A stretch of DNA of 64,000 bases. Origin: Pseudomonas fluorescens. GTDB lineage: Bacteria; Pseudomonadota; Gammaproteobacteria; Pseudomonadales; Pseudomonadaceae. Every line of letters starts with the position of its first letter. Within the stretch, counting starts at the first letter, position 1. Under the pieces are notes generated by a model. That model worked only from the letters and a program-made list of their open reading frames with translations. It had not been told where the DNA came from and did no database searches. Location: NCBI RefSeq assembly GCF_040448305.1, contig NZ_CP148752.1:5495501-5559500 (forward strand), in the 5' to 3' direction. The position numbers and the translations under genes were made by a program. Positions 10,851 through 18,735 of the stretch are shown piece after piece.

Positions 10851-10877
10851 GGCGCGGTATACTGCCGCGCCTTTTTA
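10851..10877 (+). promoter_or_regulatory. GC-rich inverted repeat with TATACT and T run
   Basis: GGCGCGG and CCGCGCC enclose TATACTG and are followed by TTTTTA. It can be read as a short terminator-like hairpin or as a -10 box (TATACT) for the fumarase gene; no convincing -35 sits 17 bp upstream. Confidence 0.45.
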
Positions 10878-10908
10878 GCGTCGCGCCAGCTTGCCCGGCG
10901 TGCCTTGA

Positions 10909-10952
10909 AAGGTGCTTGCAACCGACCGATGCACCCAAGCTGCAAGCACCTT
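10909..10952 (+). promoter_or_regulatory. 12-bp inverted repeat in the fumarase leader
   Basis: AAGGTGCTTGCA and TGCAAGCACCTT are perfect complements separated by 20 nt and end 35 nt before the fumarase ATG, just upstream of its AGAGGAG ribosome-binding site at about 10972-10978. A leader hairpin is likely; its role is unknown. Confidence 0.6.
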
Positions 10953-10987
10953 ATTGAATGTTCCCGTCTTTTAGAGGAGCGCGACTC

Positions 10988-12511
10988 ATGACCGTGATCA
11001 AGCAAGACGACCTGATTCAGAGCGTTGCCGACGCCCTGCAGTTCATTTCCTACTACCACCCCGTGGATTTCATCCAGGCGATGCACGAAGCCTACCTGCG
11101 CGAAGAATCGCCAGCGGCCCGCGACTCGATGGCACAGATCCTGATCAACTCGCGCATGTGCGCCACCGGCCACCGTCCGATCTGCCAGGACACCGGCATC
11201 GTGACCGTGTTTGTCCGCGTGGGCATGGACGTGCGTTGGGATGGCGCCACCATGAGCCTGGACGACATGATCAACGAGGGCGTTCGTCGCGCCTACAACC
11301 TGCCGGAAAACGTCCTGCGTGCTTCGATCCTCGCCGACCCGGCGGGCGCTCGCAAGAACACCAAGGACAACACCCCGGCCGTTATCCACTACTCCATCGT
11401 TCCGGGTAACACCGTGGAAGTGGACGTGGCGGCCAAGGGCGGCGGTTCCGAGAACAAGTCGAAGATGGCGATGCTCAACCCGTCCGACTCGATCGTCGAC
11501 TGGGTGCTGAAAACCGTCCCGGAAATGGGCGCCGGCTGGTGCCCACCAGGCATGCTCGGCATCGGCATCGGCGGCACCGCCGAGAAAGCTGCCGTCATGG
11601 CCAAGGAAGTGTTGATGGAATCCATCGACATTCACGAGCTCAAAGCCCGTGGCCCACAGAACCGCATTGAAGAAATGCGCCTGGAGCTGTTCGAGAAGGT
11701 CAACCAGTTGGGCATCGGCGCCCAGGGCCTCGGTGGCCTGACCACCGTGCTCGACGTGAAGATCATGGACTACCCGACCCACGCAGCCTCGCTGCCGGTG
11801 TGCATGATCCCGAACTGCGCCGCCACCCGTCACACGCACTTCGTGCTCGACGGTTCCGGTCCGGTTGCCCAGGAAGCGCCACCTTTGGACGCCTACCCGG
11901 AAATCGTCTGGGAAGCCGGCCCGTCGGCCCGTCGCGTCAACCTCGACACCCTGACTCCGGAAGAAGTGCAGAGCTGGAAGCCGGGCGAGACCGTCCTGCT
12001 CAACGGCAAGATGCTCACCGGTCGCGATGCTGCGCACAAGCGCATGGTCGAGATGCTGAACAAGGGCGAAACCCTGCCGGTGGACCTCAAGGGTCGCTTC
12101 ATCTACTACGTGGGTCCGGTTGATCCGGTACGCGAAGAAGTGGTTGGCCCGGCAGGTCCTACCACCGCGACGCGGATGGACAAGTTCACCCGTCAGATCC
12201 TCGAGCAGACTGGCCTGCTGGGCATGATCGGCAAGTCCGAGCGCGGCCCGACCGCGATCGAAGCGATCAAGGACCACAAAGCCGTTTACCTGATGGCTGT
12301 CGGTGGCGCGGCTTACCTGGTGGCGCAAGCGATCAAGAAATCCCGCGTGGTAGCTTTCGCCGAACTGGGTATGGAAGCGATCTACGAGTTCGACGTAAAA
12401 GACATGCCTGTGACCGTTGCGGTCGACAGCAAGGGCGAGTCGGTACACATCACAGGTCCTGCCATCTGGCAGAAAAAGATCAGTGAAAGCCTGGCGGTGG
12501 AAGTGCAGTAA
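10988..12511 (+). CDS. fumA: Fumarate hydratase class I (4Fe-4S)
   Basis: 507 residues from the ATG at 10988, which follows AGAGGAG. It interconverts fumarate and malate in the TCA cycle. The iron-sulfur cluster ligands are probably Cys66 (in ICQDTG), Cys185 (in GWCPPG) and Cys277 (in IPNC); the spacing of 119 and 92 residues agrees with E. coli class I fumarase. The two-domain class I architecture is full length. The position matches PA4333. An intrinsic terminator follows. Confidence 0.95.
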   Translation: MTVIKQDDLIQSVADALQFISYYHPVDFIQAMHEAYLREESPAARDSMAQILINSRMCATGHRPICQDTGIVTVFVRVGMDVRWDGATMSLDDMINEGVRRAYNLPENVLRASILADPAGARKNTKDNTPAVIHYSIVPGNTVEVDVAAKGGGSENKSKMAMLNPSDSIVDWVLKTVPEMGAGWCPPGMLGIGIGGTAEKAAVMAKEVLMESIDIHELKARGPQNRIEEMRLELFEKVNQLGIGAQGLGGLTTVLDVKIMDYPTHAASLPVCMIPNCAATRHTHFVLDGSGPVAQEAPPLDAYPEIVWEAGPSARRVNLDTLTPEEVQSWKPGETVLLNGKMLTGRDAAHKRMVEMLNKGETLPVDLKGRFIYYVGPVDPVREEVVGPAGPTTATRMDKFTRQILEQTGLLGMIGKSERGPTAIEAIKDHKAVYLMAVGGAAYLVAQAIKKSRVVAFAELGMEAIYEFDVKDMPVTVAVDSKGESVHITGPAIWQKKISESLAVEVQ

Positions 12512-12537
12512 GCACTTAACCGCTGATTAAAAAAGAG

Positions 12538-12571
12538 CCGCGCTGTCTGTACGACAGCGCGGTTTTTTTTT
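12538..12571 (+). terminator. Intrinsic terminator of fumA
   Basis: Perfect 10-bp stem CCGCGCTGTC / GACAGCGCGG with a 5-nt loop and a run of at least eight T residues. Confidence 0.92.
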
Positions 12572-12675
12572 ACCTTCTGGTCACCACCCCCCGGGGACTG
12601 GCCTACCATCACTTGCAGTGAGTAGTTTTACGCGCACGCAGTCCCTGTCGTACCTCGCCAAAGGCCTAGTTTTGA

Positions 12676-12894
12676 ATGTCCGTGACCTACTTGCCGCTGA
12701 AAGCCTGGAATAAACACTGGACACTCGACGGCCCGCTGGTGCGCTGTCGGCTGTGTGGGAGCGTTCAGGACCTCACGGACGCCGGCGCTTTTCGGCATGC
12801 TCTCGGCTGTAAAGCCTGGAGACTGCAAGCCCAATACCCCAGTCGGGAACTAGCTGCGCTGCTGCAGCAGAAAATCCAAGCAGGGTTGTTTTGA
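12676..12894 (+). CDS. Small zinc-finger-like hypothetical protein
   Basis: 72 residues. CRLC is followed by HALGC about 20 residues later, giving a possible Cys-x2-Cys...His-x3-Cys zinc site. No clear ribosome-binding site precedes the ATG. Codon use is typical of the genome. The stop overlaps (TGATG) a 21-codon ORF that is probably not a gene. I do not recognise a named family; a small nucleic-acid or metal-binding protein is a guess. Confidence 0.6.
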   Translation: MSVTYLPLKAWNKHWTLDGPLVRCRLCGSVQDLTDAGAFRHALGCKAWRLQAQYPSRELAALLQQKIQAGLF

Positions 12895-12943
12895 TGCGCG
12901 CCATGCTCGAGGGCGGTGCCGTGCGTGAGGTGCTGGTCATTCG

Positions 12944-12966
12944 AAGCGTTTCACAGTGAAACGCTT
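12944..12966. promoter_or_regulatory. Perfect 23-bp palindrome, GTTTC-N5-GAAAC core
   Basis: Arms AAGCGTTTCAC and GTGAAACGCTT flank a single A. The core GTTTC-N5-GAAAC recurs at 13050-13064. It looks like a dimeric regulator's operator; the regulator is unknown. It lies in a 480-bp stretch between the zinc-finger protein and the sensor kinase. Confidence 0.6.
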
Positions 12967-13049
12967 GGGAATGTTCTCGGGGTAACGCCGCACAAGGCGA
13001 CTCATCAGCGGCCATCTACCCGTCGAGTTTCCCCCTGAGCATGGGAAAC

Positions 13050-13064
13050 GTTTCTCCGTGAAAC
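13050..13064. promoter_or_regulatory. Second GTTTC-N5-GAAAC palindrome
   Basis: GTTTCTCCGTGAAAC, same half-sites and spacing as at 12948-12962, centre to centre 102 bp. It lies 5 bp before the ATG of a small ORF at 13069. Confidence 0.5.
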
Positions 13065-13068
13065 ACTC

Positions 13069-13275
13069 ATGCGTTTTCACCGGCTCGCCCTTTACCAAGC
13101 CCGTGGAGCCAATCAGGATCCTGGTGACAGCCCGTCTGAACAGACCGGGCTAGCCAACAGAATGCATGAAGCACACTTGAACAATGATGATCTGAGTAAC
13201 TCCGGGAACACGGTAGTTTCGTTGGGGAAACTGACAGATGAACTGGAGCAGATGAGACAAAACATAAATCGTTGA
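13069..13275 (+). CDS. Small ORF, hypothetical (uncertain)
   Basis: 68 codons, less GC-rich than its neighbours, with an acidic/polar C-terminal half ending LGKLTDELEQMRQNINR that could be a helix. A strong hairpin lies 40 bp downstream, and a palindromic operator-like site overlaps the start region, which together favour a transcribed unit. There is no good ribosome-binding site for the first ATG; the internal ATG at 13162 is an alternative. No family recognised. Confidence 0.35.
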   Translation: MRFHRLALYQARGANQDPGDSPSEQTGLANRMHEAHLNNDDLSNSGNTVVSLGKLTDELEQMRQNINR

Positions 13276-13315
13276 AAGCTCAAGGTATCCACTCGGGCGC
13301 AGTGAGATGAGATCT

Positions 13316-13347
13316 GGCGCAAGATAGTCCGCATGCTATCTTGCGCC
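13316..13347 (+). terminator. Perfect 12-bp hairpin, probable terminator
   Basis: GGCGCAAGATAG and CTATCTTGCGCC with an 8-nt loop, followed by a T-rich stretch (TCCTATCTTTT). It would end transcription of the small ORF upstream. It also covers the first possible ATG (13333) of the sensor kinase and argues for the later start at 13375. Confidence 0.65.
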
Positions 13348-13374
13348 TCCTATCTTTTGTCCGATTTCCGTTCG

Positions 13375-15141
13375 ATGCTCCCGACCTCCAGATCCCTGCG
13401 CCTGGCGCTCTACACCTTATTGATCATCGCCGGCGCCGCCCTCGCCGCCACCTTGGCCATGCGCCACACCGTGCGCCAGTCAATGGTCGAAGACGCTGGC
13501 CGCGCCAATCAGCAACTGGCGCTGTATGCCACGTCCCTGCATACCCTGATCGAACGTTACCGCGCCCTGCCCGCGGTGCTGGCGCTGGACCCGGAGCTGC
13601 GCTCGGCGCTCAAGGGGGCGGTGAGCCCCGAGCAGCAGGATGCGCTGAATCGCAAACTGGAAAAAATCAATGGCGCCGCCGAATCCTCGACCCTGGAACT
13701 GCTCGATCGCACCGGTCTGGCCGTAGCGGCGAGCAATTGGCGTTTGCCCAGCAGTTATGTCGGCCACAACTACGGTTTCCGTCCCTATTTCAACCAGACC
13801 CGCACCCAGGGCACGGGGCGCTTTTATGCCGTGGGGGTGACCAGCGGGATTCCCGGTTACTTCCTCTCCAGCGCGGTCAGCGATGACGACGGCCAGTTCC
13901 TCGGTGCCATGGTGGTGAAACTGGAATTCCCCGAACTGGAACGCGAGTGGCGTCAGGGCAGCGACACGCTGCTGGTCAGCGATGCGCGCGGGATCATCTT
14001 CATCGCCAACCAGCCGGGTTGGCGCTATCGCCTGCTCAAGCCGCTGAGCGACAGCGATCATGCCGAACTCAAGACCACTCGCCAGTACGACAAGCAGCCG
14101 CTGACGCCGCTTGAGTTTCAATCGTTGCGGCGCTTCGACGACAACAGTGACCTGACTCGGGTCGATGGCCCCGACGGCAAGGCCGATTACCTGTGGGAAT
14201 CCCTGCCGCTGAGTACCGAGGGCTGGACCCTGCACCTGCTGCGGCGCCCGCAAGTCGCCTTCGAAGACAGCCGCAACGCCGCGCTTGCCGCGGCCGGGCT
14301 ATGGCTGACCCTGGTGTTCCTGCTGCTGTTCCTCAATCAGCGCTGGCGCCTGGCCAAACTGCGTCAGCGCAGTCGCGAAGAACTCGAACGACTGGTAGAA
14401 GAACGCACCCGCGACCTGCGCACCGCCCAGGAAGGCCTGGTGCAGTCGGCCAAACTCGCGGCGCTGGGGCAGATGTCCGCCGCCCTGGCCCATGAGATCA
14501 ACCAGCCGCTCACCGCCCAGCGCATGCAGCTTGCTACTCTGAGGCTACTGCTCGACCACGGTCGCGTCGACGACGCCTACAAGGCGCTCAAACCGGTGGA
14601 TGAAATGCTCACCCGCATGGCGGCCCTCACCGGCCATCTGAAAACCTTCGCTCGCAAAAGCCCCAGCGGTTTGCGCGAACGCCTGGACCTGGCGGCGGTG
14701 GTGGACCAGTCGCTGCAACTGCTCGATACCCGGTTGCGCGACGAACAGGTCAGCACGGTGCTGCACCTGACCCGCCCGGCCTGGGTGCGTGGCGATGCGA
14801 TTCGCCTGGAACAGGTACTGATCAACCTGCTGCGCAATGCTCTTGATGCGATGCAGGATAAACCCTGCAAACGCCTGGAAATTCGCCTCGAGGCCGACGA
14901 ACAATTGTGGCGCCTGAGCGTGATCGACAACGGTGGCGGTATCGCCGAAGAGAACCTGTCCAAGGTCTTCGATCCATTCTTCACCACCAAACCGGTGGGC
15001 GAAGGCCTGGGCATCGGGCTGGCCGTTTCCTTTGCCATCGTTCATGAATCCGGCGGGCGCTTGAGTGCCGAAAATCATGACAAAGGGGCCGTGTTTACCG
15101 TGACCTTGCCCATCGACCTGGAGGTGCATGAACCATGCTGA
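13375..15141 (+). CDS. mifS: Sensor histidine kinase, MifS/DctB type
   Basis: 588 residues from the ATG at 13375; the ATG at 13333 lies inside a hairpin. N-terminal membrane helix (LRLALYTLLIIAGAALAATLAM), a periplasmic double-Cache-like sensor (FRPYFNQTRTQGTGRFYAVG), a second membrane helix (AALAAAGLWLTLVFLLLFLN), a coiled coil, then a HisKA domain with AALAHEINQPL and an HATPase with NLLRNALDAM and GLGIGLAVSF. DctB-like kinases sense dicarboxylates. Adjacency to a NtrC-type regulator and an alpha-ketoglutarate permease points to MifS, which in P. aeruginosa governs alpha-ketoglutarate use. It overlaps the regulator gene by 7 bp. Confidence 0.85.
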   Translation: MLPTSRSLRLALYTLLIIAGAALAATLAMRHTVRQSMVEDAGRANQQLALYATSLHTLIERYRALPAVLALDPELRSALKGAVSPEQQDALNRKLEKINGAAESSTLELLDRTGLAVAASNWRLPSSYVGHNYGFRPYFNQTRTQGTGRFYAVGVTSGIPGYFLSSAVSDDDGQFLGAMVVKLEFPELEREWRQGSDTLLVSDARGIIFIANQPGWRYRLLKPLSDSDHAELKTTRQYDKQPLTPLEFQSLRRFDDNSDLTRVDGPDGKADYLWESLPLSTEGWTLHLLRRPQVAFEDSRNAALAAAGLWLTLVFLLLFLNQRWRLAKLRQRSREELERLVEERTRDLRTAQEGLVQSAKLAALGQMSAALAHEINQPLTAQRMQLATLRLLLDHGRVDDAYKALKPVDEMLTRMAALTGHLKTFARKSPSGLRERLDLAAVVDQSLQLLDTRLRDEQVSTVLHLTRPAWVRGDAIRLEQVLINLLRNALDAMQDKPCKRLEIRLEADEQLWRLSVIDNGGGIAEENLSKVFDPFFTTKPVGEGLGIGLAVSFAIVHESGGRLSAENHDKGAVFTVTLPIDLEVHEPC

Positions 15142-16460
15142 ACTCAGTGATCGTGGTCGACGACGAAAGCAGCATCCGCAGTGCCGTCGAGCAATGGTTG
15201 AGCCTGTCGGGTTTCGAGGTGCAATTGTTCAGCCGCGCCGATGAATGCCTGGCGCAGTTGCCCAGGCATTTTGCCGGGGTGATTCTCAGCGATGTGCGCA
15301 TGCCCGGCATGACCGGCCTGGAACTGCTGGCCGAGGTGCAACGCCGGGATGCCGATTTGCCGGTGATCCTGCTGACCGGCCACGGCGACGTGCCGATGGC
15401 CGTCGAAGCCATGCGCGACGGCGCCTACGATTTCCTCGAAAAACCCTTCAGCCCGGAAACCCTGCTCGGCAGCCTGCGCCGCGCCCTCGACAAGCGCCGG
15501 CTGGTTCTGGAGAACCGCGCGCTGCACGAGCAGGCGGACAACCGCGCCAAGCTGGATGCCACGCTGCTGGGGGTGTCCCGGGGCTTGCAGACCTTGCGCC
15601 GGCAGGTGCTGGACCTGGCAGCACTGCCGGTCAACGTGCTGATTCGCGGCGAAACCGGTAGCGGCAAGGAACTGGTCGCGCGTTGCCTGCACGACTTCGG
15701 GCCGCGGGCCGACAAGCCCTTTGTCGCACTCAACTGCGCGGCCATTCCCGAGCAATTGTTCGAGGCCGAGCTGTTCGGTCACGAGAGCGGCGCGTTCACC
15801 GGGGCGTCCGGCAAGCGCATTGGCAAGCTGGAGTACGCCGACGGCGGCACGCTGTTTCTCGATGAAATCGAAAGCATGCCGCTGGCCCAGCAAGTGAAGT
15901 TGCTGCGGGTGTTGCAGGAGCAAAAGCTTGAACGACTGGGCTCGAACCAGAGCATCCGCGTGGATTTGCGCATCATTGCCGCGACCAAACCGGACCTGCT
16001 CGACGAAGCGCGCGCCGGACGTTTTCGCGAAGACTTGGCCTATCGTTTGAACGTCGCTGAACTACGCCTGCCGCCCTTGCGCGAACGCCGTGAAGACATA
16101 CCCTTGCTGTTCGAATCCTTTGCCCAAAACGCCGCCGAACGCCTGGGACGTAAATTTCCACCGTTGAGCGGCGCGCAGTTGAGTCACCTGCTGAGTCACG
16201 ACTGGCCAGGCAACGTGCGCGAACTGGCGAACGTCGCCGAGCGTCAGGTATTGGGGCTCGGTGAACCGGAGCCCTTGGGCATCGAACCCGGCCAGTCACT
16301 GGCGGCGCAGCAGGAAGCGTTCGAAGCGCAATGCCTGCGTGCGGCATTGACCCGGCACAAGGGCGATGTGAAAGCGGTGCTCGAAGAACTGCAACTGCCG
16401 CGCCGGACCTTCAATGAAAAGATGCAGCGGCATGGGTTGAGCAGAGAGATGTTTCTGTAG
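15135..16460 (+). CDS. mifR: Sigma-54 dependent response regulator, MifR/DctD type
   Basis: 441 residues. Receiver domain with the phospho-acceptor Asp in VILSDVRMPG, an AAA+ domain with Walker A GETGSGKE, the sigma-54 contact loop ESGAFTGA and Walker B GGTLFLDEIE, and a Fis-type helix-turn-helix (GDVKAVLEELQLPRRTFNEKM). It should be phosphorylated by the adjacent kinase and activate RpoN promoters. A sigma-54 promoter with two phased direct repeats precedes the next gene and is the likely target. Confidence 0.9.
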   Translation: MLNSVIVVDDESSIRSAVEQWLSLSGFEVQLFSRADECLAQLPRHFAGVILSDVRMPGMTGLELLAEVQRRDADLPVILLTGHGDVPMAVEAMRDGAYDFLEKPFSPETLLGSLRRALDKRRLVLENRALHEQADNRAKLDATLLGVSRGLQTLRRQVLDLAALPVNVLIRGETGSGKELVARCLHDFGPRADKPFVALNCAAIPEQLFEAELFGHESGAFTGASGKRIGKLEYADGGTLFLDEIESMPLAQQVKLLRVLQEQKLERLGSNQSIRVDLRIIAATKPDLLDEARAGRFREDLAYRLNVAELRLPPLRERREDIPLLFESFAQNAAERLGRKFPPLSGAQLSHLLSHDWPGNVRELANVAERQVLGLGEPEPLGIEPGQSLAAQQEAFEAQCLRAALTRHKGDVKAVLEELQLPRRTFNEKMQRHGLSREMFL

Positions 16461-16475
16461 CGTCTGGACTGGCCT

Positions 16476-16550
16476 CTTCGCGGGCAAGCCCGCTCCCACA
16501 GTGGATCTGTGTACGCCGAACATTGTGGGAGCGAGCTTGCTCGCGATGAG
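16476..16550. repeat. REPIN-like element (short type)
   Basis: Inverted arms CTTCGCGGGCAAGCCCGCTC and TGTGGGAGCGAGCTTGCTCG with a 23-bp spacer, directly after mifR. The arms differ from each other by compensated changes. Confidence 0.8.
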
Positions 16551-16590
16551 GCCGGCAAAGGCAATACAAATACATCTCCCGACAAGCAAT

Positions 16591-16634
16591 TTTCCGCTCA
16601 CCACCAAACTTTTATAGGCGGATTTCCGCTCACC
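16591..16634 (+). promoter_or_regulatory. Two direct repeats, candidate MifR upstream activating sites
   Basis: TTTCCGCTCACC at 16591-16602 recurs at 16623-16634. The 32-bp offset is about three helical turns, so both would be on the same DNA face, 40-85 bp upstream of a sigma-54 promoter. This is the expected layout for an enhancer-binding protein. Confidence 0.65.
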
Positions 16635-16671
16635 GAAACACCCTCCCCCCTCTAAACCGGCCCTCTCCCCG

Positions 16672-16688
16672 TTGGCACAGCTCCTGCT
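16672..16688 (+). promoter_or_regulatory. Sigma-54 (RpoN) promoter of the permease gene
   Basis: TTGGCACAGCTCCTGCT has GG at 16674-16675 and GC at 16686-16687 with exactly 10 bp between, matching the -24/-12 consensus. The start of transcription would be near 16699, about 50 nt before the permease ATG. Confidence 0.85.
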
Positions 16689-16723
16689 ATAGCCCCTGCA
16701 GGCTGCGTTTAATCGCACTCCAC

Positions 16724-16731
16724 AAAAACAA
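16724..16731 (+). promoter_or_regulatory. Crc/Hfq-type CA motif in the permease leader
   Basis: AAAAACAA fits AANAANAA, the Hfq/Crc recognition motif for catabolite repression in Pseudomonas, and lies just upstream of the ribosome-binding site GAAGGA at 16738. Confidence 0.5.
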
Positions 16732-16750
16732 TTAAATGAAGGATCCTTCA

Positions 16751-18070
16751 ATGGATAACTCCAACGCCCTGCCCCTTGGGTCGGCTGCCACGCCGGCTAA
16801 AGAAAGAACCACCGCCAGTCGCATCAAATCGATTTTCAGCGGTTCTGTCGGCAACATGGTCGAGTGGTACGACTGGTACGTCTACGCCGCCTTCTCCCTG
16901 TACTTCGCCAAGACCTTTTTCCCCAAAGGCGACACCACCGCCCAACTGCTCAACACCGCCGCGATCTTCGCCGTGGGCTTCCTGATGCGTCCGATCGGTG
17001 GCTGGCTGATGGGTCTGTATGCCGACAAGGTCGGGCGCAAAAAGGCCCTGATGGCCTCGGTGTACCTGATGTGCTTCGGCTCGCTGCTGATCGCCCTGAG
17101 CCCGAGTTATGAAGTCATCGGCATCGGCGCGCCGATCCTGCTGGTGTTCGCGCGCTTGCTGCAAGGCCTGTCGGTGGGTGGCGAATACGGCACCTCCGCC
17201 ACTTACCTCAGCGAGATGGCGACCAAGGAGCGTCGCGGTTTCTACTCCAGCTTCCAGTACGTGACGCTGATCTCCGGCCAGCTCATCGCTTTGGCGGTGC
17301 TGATTGTCCTGCAGAACTTCCTCACCACCGAGGAGCTCTACGCCTGGGGCTGGCGCATCCCGTTCGCCATCGGCGCGCTGTGTGCCGTGGTGGCGCTGTA
17401 CCTGCGTCGCGGCATGGAAGAGACCGAGTCGTTCACCAAGAAAGAAAAAGCCAAGGAAAGCGCGATGCGCACCTTGATGCGTCACCCCAAGGAACTGATG
17501 ACCGTGGTCGGCCTGACCATGGGCGGTACCCTGGCGTTCTACACCTACACCACCTACATGCAGAAATACCTGGTGAACACCGTCGGCATGAGCATTTCCG
17601 ACTCCACCACCATTTCCGCCGCCACGCTGTTCCTGTTCATGTGCCTGCAACCGATCATCGGCGGGCTGTCAGATAAAATCGGTCGTCGGCCGATCCTGAT
17701 TGCCTTCGGCATTCTGGGCACGCTGTTCACCGTACCGATCCTGACCACCCTGCACACCATTACGACCTGGTGGGGTGCGTTCTTCCTGATCATGGCAGCG
17801 CTGATCATCGTCAGCGGCTACACCTCGATCAACGCCGTGGTGAAAGCCGAACTGTTCCCGACCGAAATCCGCGCCTTGGGCGTGGGCCTGCCGTACGCAC
17901 TGACCGTCTCGATCTTCGGCGGTACCGCTGAATACATCGCGCTGTGGTTCAAGAGCATCGGCATGGAGACGGGTTACTACTGGTACGTTACCGCGTGCAT
18001 TGCCGTGTCGTTGCTGGTGTACGTCACCATGAAAGACACCCGCAAGCATTCGCGGATCGTCACTGACTGA
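16751..18070 (+). CDS. kgtP: Alpha-ketoglutarate permease, MHS family MFS transporter
   Basis: 439 residues from the ATG at 16751, placed 8 nt after GAAGGA; the ATG at 16736 would contain that site and is rejected. MFS metabolite:H+ symporter with about 12 membrane segments. N-terminal GNMVEWYDWYVYAAFSLYF and GGWLMGLYADKVGRKKAL are typical of KgtP/ShiA/ProP relatives. Located after mifSR and under a sigma-54 promoter, it is most likely the alpha-ketoglutarate importer controlled by that system. Substrate specificity is inferred from family and context. Confidence 0.88.
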   Translation: MDNSNALPLGSAATPAKERTTASRIKSIFSGSVGNMVEWYDWYVYAAFSLYFAKTFFPKGDTTAQLLNTAAIFAVGFLMRPIGGWLMGLYADKVGRKKALMASVYLMCFGSLLIALSPSYEVIGIGAPILLVFARLLQGLSVGGEYGTSATYLSEMATKERRGFYSSFQYVTLISGQLIALAVLIVLQNFLTTEELYAWGWRIPFAIGALCAVVALYLRRGMEETESFTKKEKAKESAMRTLMRHPKELMTVVGLTMGGTLAFYTYTTYMQKYLVNTVGMSISDSTTISAATLFLFMCLQPIIGGLSDKIGRRPILIAFGILGTLFTVPILTTLHTITTWWGAFFLIMAALIIVSGYTSINAVVKAELFPTEIRALGVGLPYALTVSIFGGTAEYIALWFKSIGMETGYYWYVTACIAVSLLVYVTMKDTRKHSRIVTD

Positions 18071-18081
18071 TCGCCAATCGA

Positions 18082-18135
18082 CGCTCACTGCAACGGTGAG
18101 CGCCAAGGCCCTTCGTGAACGAGCTCGCGAAGGGC
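18082..18135. repeat. Two inverted repeats downstream of kgtP
   Basis: CGCTCAC/GTGAGCG (18082-18102) and GCCCTTCG/CGAAGGGC (18108-18135). No T run follows, so they are mRNA-end hairpins or divergent REP-like remnants. The remainder of the gap to 18294 shows nothing clear apart from the GGAG ribosome-binding site of the next gene. Confidence 0.5.
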
Positions 18136-18294
18136 ACCATTCGTCTCACCCTTGAGCAAGATAATCATCGGTTAATGCACCGGCAGCAGCCTGCAGCTGA
18201 GTGCATCCATATCAACAGGACGCACGTATATCCAGTACAGGCCTCGAAGGAGTGTCTGAACTTACCCATAGCGAACGTACCTGGAGTACCTGTC

Positions 18295-18528
18295 ATGAAA
18301 ACCCGATTGATCCTTGCCCTCGCCCTTTCCGTGCTGGCTGCCAATACCTTTGCAGCCGATGGCTACGACAAAACCGGCTCGGCCTCCTTCGGTTCCGGTG
18401 CCAGCGCCGCGATCGAACGCAGCCATTCGGGCGCCTATGCCTCTGACGGTTTTAATAAAACCGGCACAGCAGGCGCTATCGCTGCCGACGGCTTCGACAA
18501 AACCGGTAGCGCTGAAGCTATCGGCTGA
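18295..18528 (+). CDS. Small secreted repeat protein (ADG[YF]DKTGSA repeats)
   Basis: 77 residues from the ATG at 18295, after a GGAG site. Residues 1-20 form a signal peptide ending NTFA. The mature part carries three copies of a degenerate repeat: ADGYDKTGSA, SDGFNKTGTA and ADGFDKTGSA, separated by small, Ser/Ala/Gly-rich spacers. Similar small Pseudomonas proteins are sometimes labelled phage infection protein in databases, which I would not rely on. Likely periplasmic or secreted; function unknown. A terminator follows. Confidence 0.75.
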   Translation: MKTRLILALALSVLAANTFAADGYDKTGSASFGSGASAAIERSHSGAYASDGFNKTGTAGAIAADGFDKTGSAEAIG

Positions 18529-18546
18529 TCGTGGAGGGAAATTCAC

Positions 18547-18577
18547 AGCCCGGCTTCGGCCGGGCTTAGTCGTTTTT
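18547..18577 (+). terminator. Intrinsic terminator of the repeat-protein gene
   Basis: GCCCGGC-TTCG-GCCGGGC tetraloop hairpin followed by TTAGTCGTTTTT. Confidence 0.75.
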
Positions 18578-18614
18578 GGGGGAATGTAAAAATGCCCGAA
18601 TCGACCACTGTACC

Positions 18615-18636
18615 TGTGTGCGAGCTTGCTCGCGAA
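18615..18636. repeat. Solitary REP half-element
   Basis: TGTGTGCGAGCTTGCTCGCG matches one arm of the REPIN family; no inverted partner is found nearby. Confidence 0.6.
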
Positions 18637-18735
18637 GGCGTCAGTCCTGACACCACCGTCCAGGCTGACTGTCACACTTTGTCTCATCTTAAGTTATGCT
18701 CGCCGTTCGTCGTGAACGCCGGAGCCCTTGAGCCT

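Noticed and set aside
12894..12959. 21-codon ORF overlapping the stop of the zinc-finger-like gene
   Set aside because: Too short and ends within the palindrome; no independent support.
13050..13064. parS-like site
   Set aside because: Pseudomonas parS is, from memory, TGTTCCACGTGGAACA; the half-sites here (GTTTC/GAAAC with N5) differ, and the place is far from a parAB locus.
16736..16750. Upstream ATG for kgtP
   Set aside because: It would place the only good ribosome-binding site inside the coding region.
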